Shown here: piece after piece, positions 6,801 to 6,913 of the stretch
Layout: each line of letters starts with the position of its first letter
Numbering within the stretch: position 1 is the stretch's first letter
From: Spirochaetaceae bacterium
GTDB lineage: Bacteria > Spirochaetota > Spirochaetia > Treponematales > Breznakiellaceae
Direction of reading: 5' to 3'
Assembly: GCA_031279895.1 (NCBI GenBank)
Contig: JAITHR010000239.1
Coordinates: forward strand, 1-6,913
Length of the DNA stretch: 6,913 nt
The notes under the pieces: generated by a model
What the model was told of the DNA's origin: nothing
The model's database searches: none
What the model saw: only the letters and a program-made list of their open reading frames with translations
Program-made: the position numbers and the translations under genes

Positions 6801-6913
6801 ATAACACTTCTTTAATCCGACGCGGAACCAGTAAACCAGAGACTTTGTACTTAACTCTGGAGGTCTTGGACTTCGGCGCCACGCCCTCCCGCTTCGGGGA
6901 CACGCCGCCCCGC
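6772..6913. other. Possible edge of a coding region, strand undecided
   Basis: This stretch is open in one frame on each strand. On the - strand a frame runs from the window edge to TAA at 6774-6772 (46 codons), and its last residues would be encoded by repeat sequence, as seen for hemerythrin copy 1. On the + strand the frame from about 6776 is open to the window end, with the segment LYLTLEVLDFGATPSRFGD, but no convincing start codon or ribosome binding site. The third codon positions of the two frames coincide, so base composition cannot separate them. A CCAGAG/CTCTGG pair (6836-6841, 6855-6860) with a 13-nt gap is also present and may be chance. Confidence 0.25.

Overview
The window is GC-rich bacterial DNA holding eight protein genes: seven on the + strand and one on the - strand. 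The organism cannot be named from this sequence alone. Several bacteriohemerythrin copies, a lipoprotein gene and dense dispersed GC-rich repeats would fit a gut or sediment anaerobe or microaerophile; a termite-gut spirochaete (Treponema-like) is my best guess, held loosely.

Region 1 (1-2012) is a tandem array of four single-domain bacteriohemerythrins. The first is cut by the window edge. The other three are 145-148 aa and keep the complete di-iron ligand set (five His, one Glu, one Asp). Identical DNA stretches between copies point to recent duplication or gene conversion, and further copies may lie upstream of the window.

Region 2 (2233-5738) is a phospho-signalling cassette of the kind described beside tellurium-resistance (Ter) systems as the TerY-P triad. 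It encodes a Ser/Thr-type protein kinase with a zinc ribbon and a beta-rich tail, a TerY-like vWA protein with an intact MIDAS, and a PP2C-type phosphatase with a full metal-binding set. A small stand-alone cysteine-rich protein that matches the TerY-C metal-binding domain closes the cassette. All four genes point the same way with good ribosome binding sites. The likely logic is a kinase and phosphatase acting on a shared substrate, with the vWA and TerY-C proteins as metal-dependent scaffold or sensor. The direct neighbourhood of the hemerythrin array suggests a link to O2, NO or iron stress, but that is inference.

Region 3 (5918-6571, - strand) is a predicted lipoprotein of unknown function with its own sigma70-like promoter. 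It converges on the cassette and is flanked by inverted copies of one repeat.

The most unusual part lies between the genes. The longer intergenic gaps (about 367-606, 2013-2232, 4301-4437, 5739-5917 and 6572-6800) are built from the same modules. Module A is a tiny hairpin with a 4-7 bp stem and a 3-nt loop; its stem sequence varies between copies while pairing is mostly kept, including compensatory changes. Module B is a segment of about 22 nt, CAAAGCGG-N7-CTGCTTA, that can fold into an AAGCGG/CYGCTT stem. The modules begin directly at stop codons, supply the last residues of two proteins, supply a Shine-Dalgarno sequence, abut a -35 box, and one hairpin lies inside the kinase reading frame. 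This looks like an expanding family of structured, MITE- or REP-like elements.
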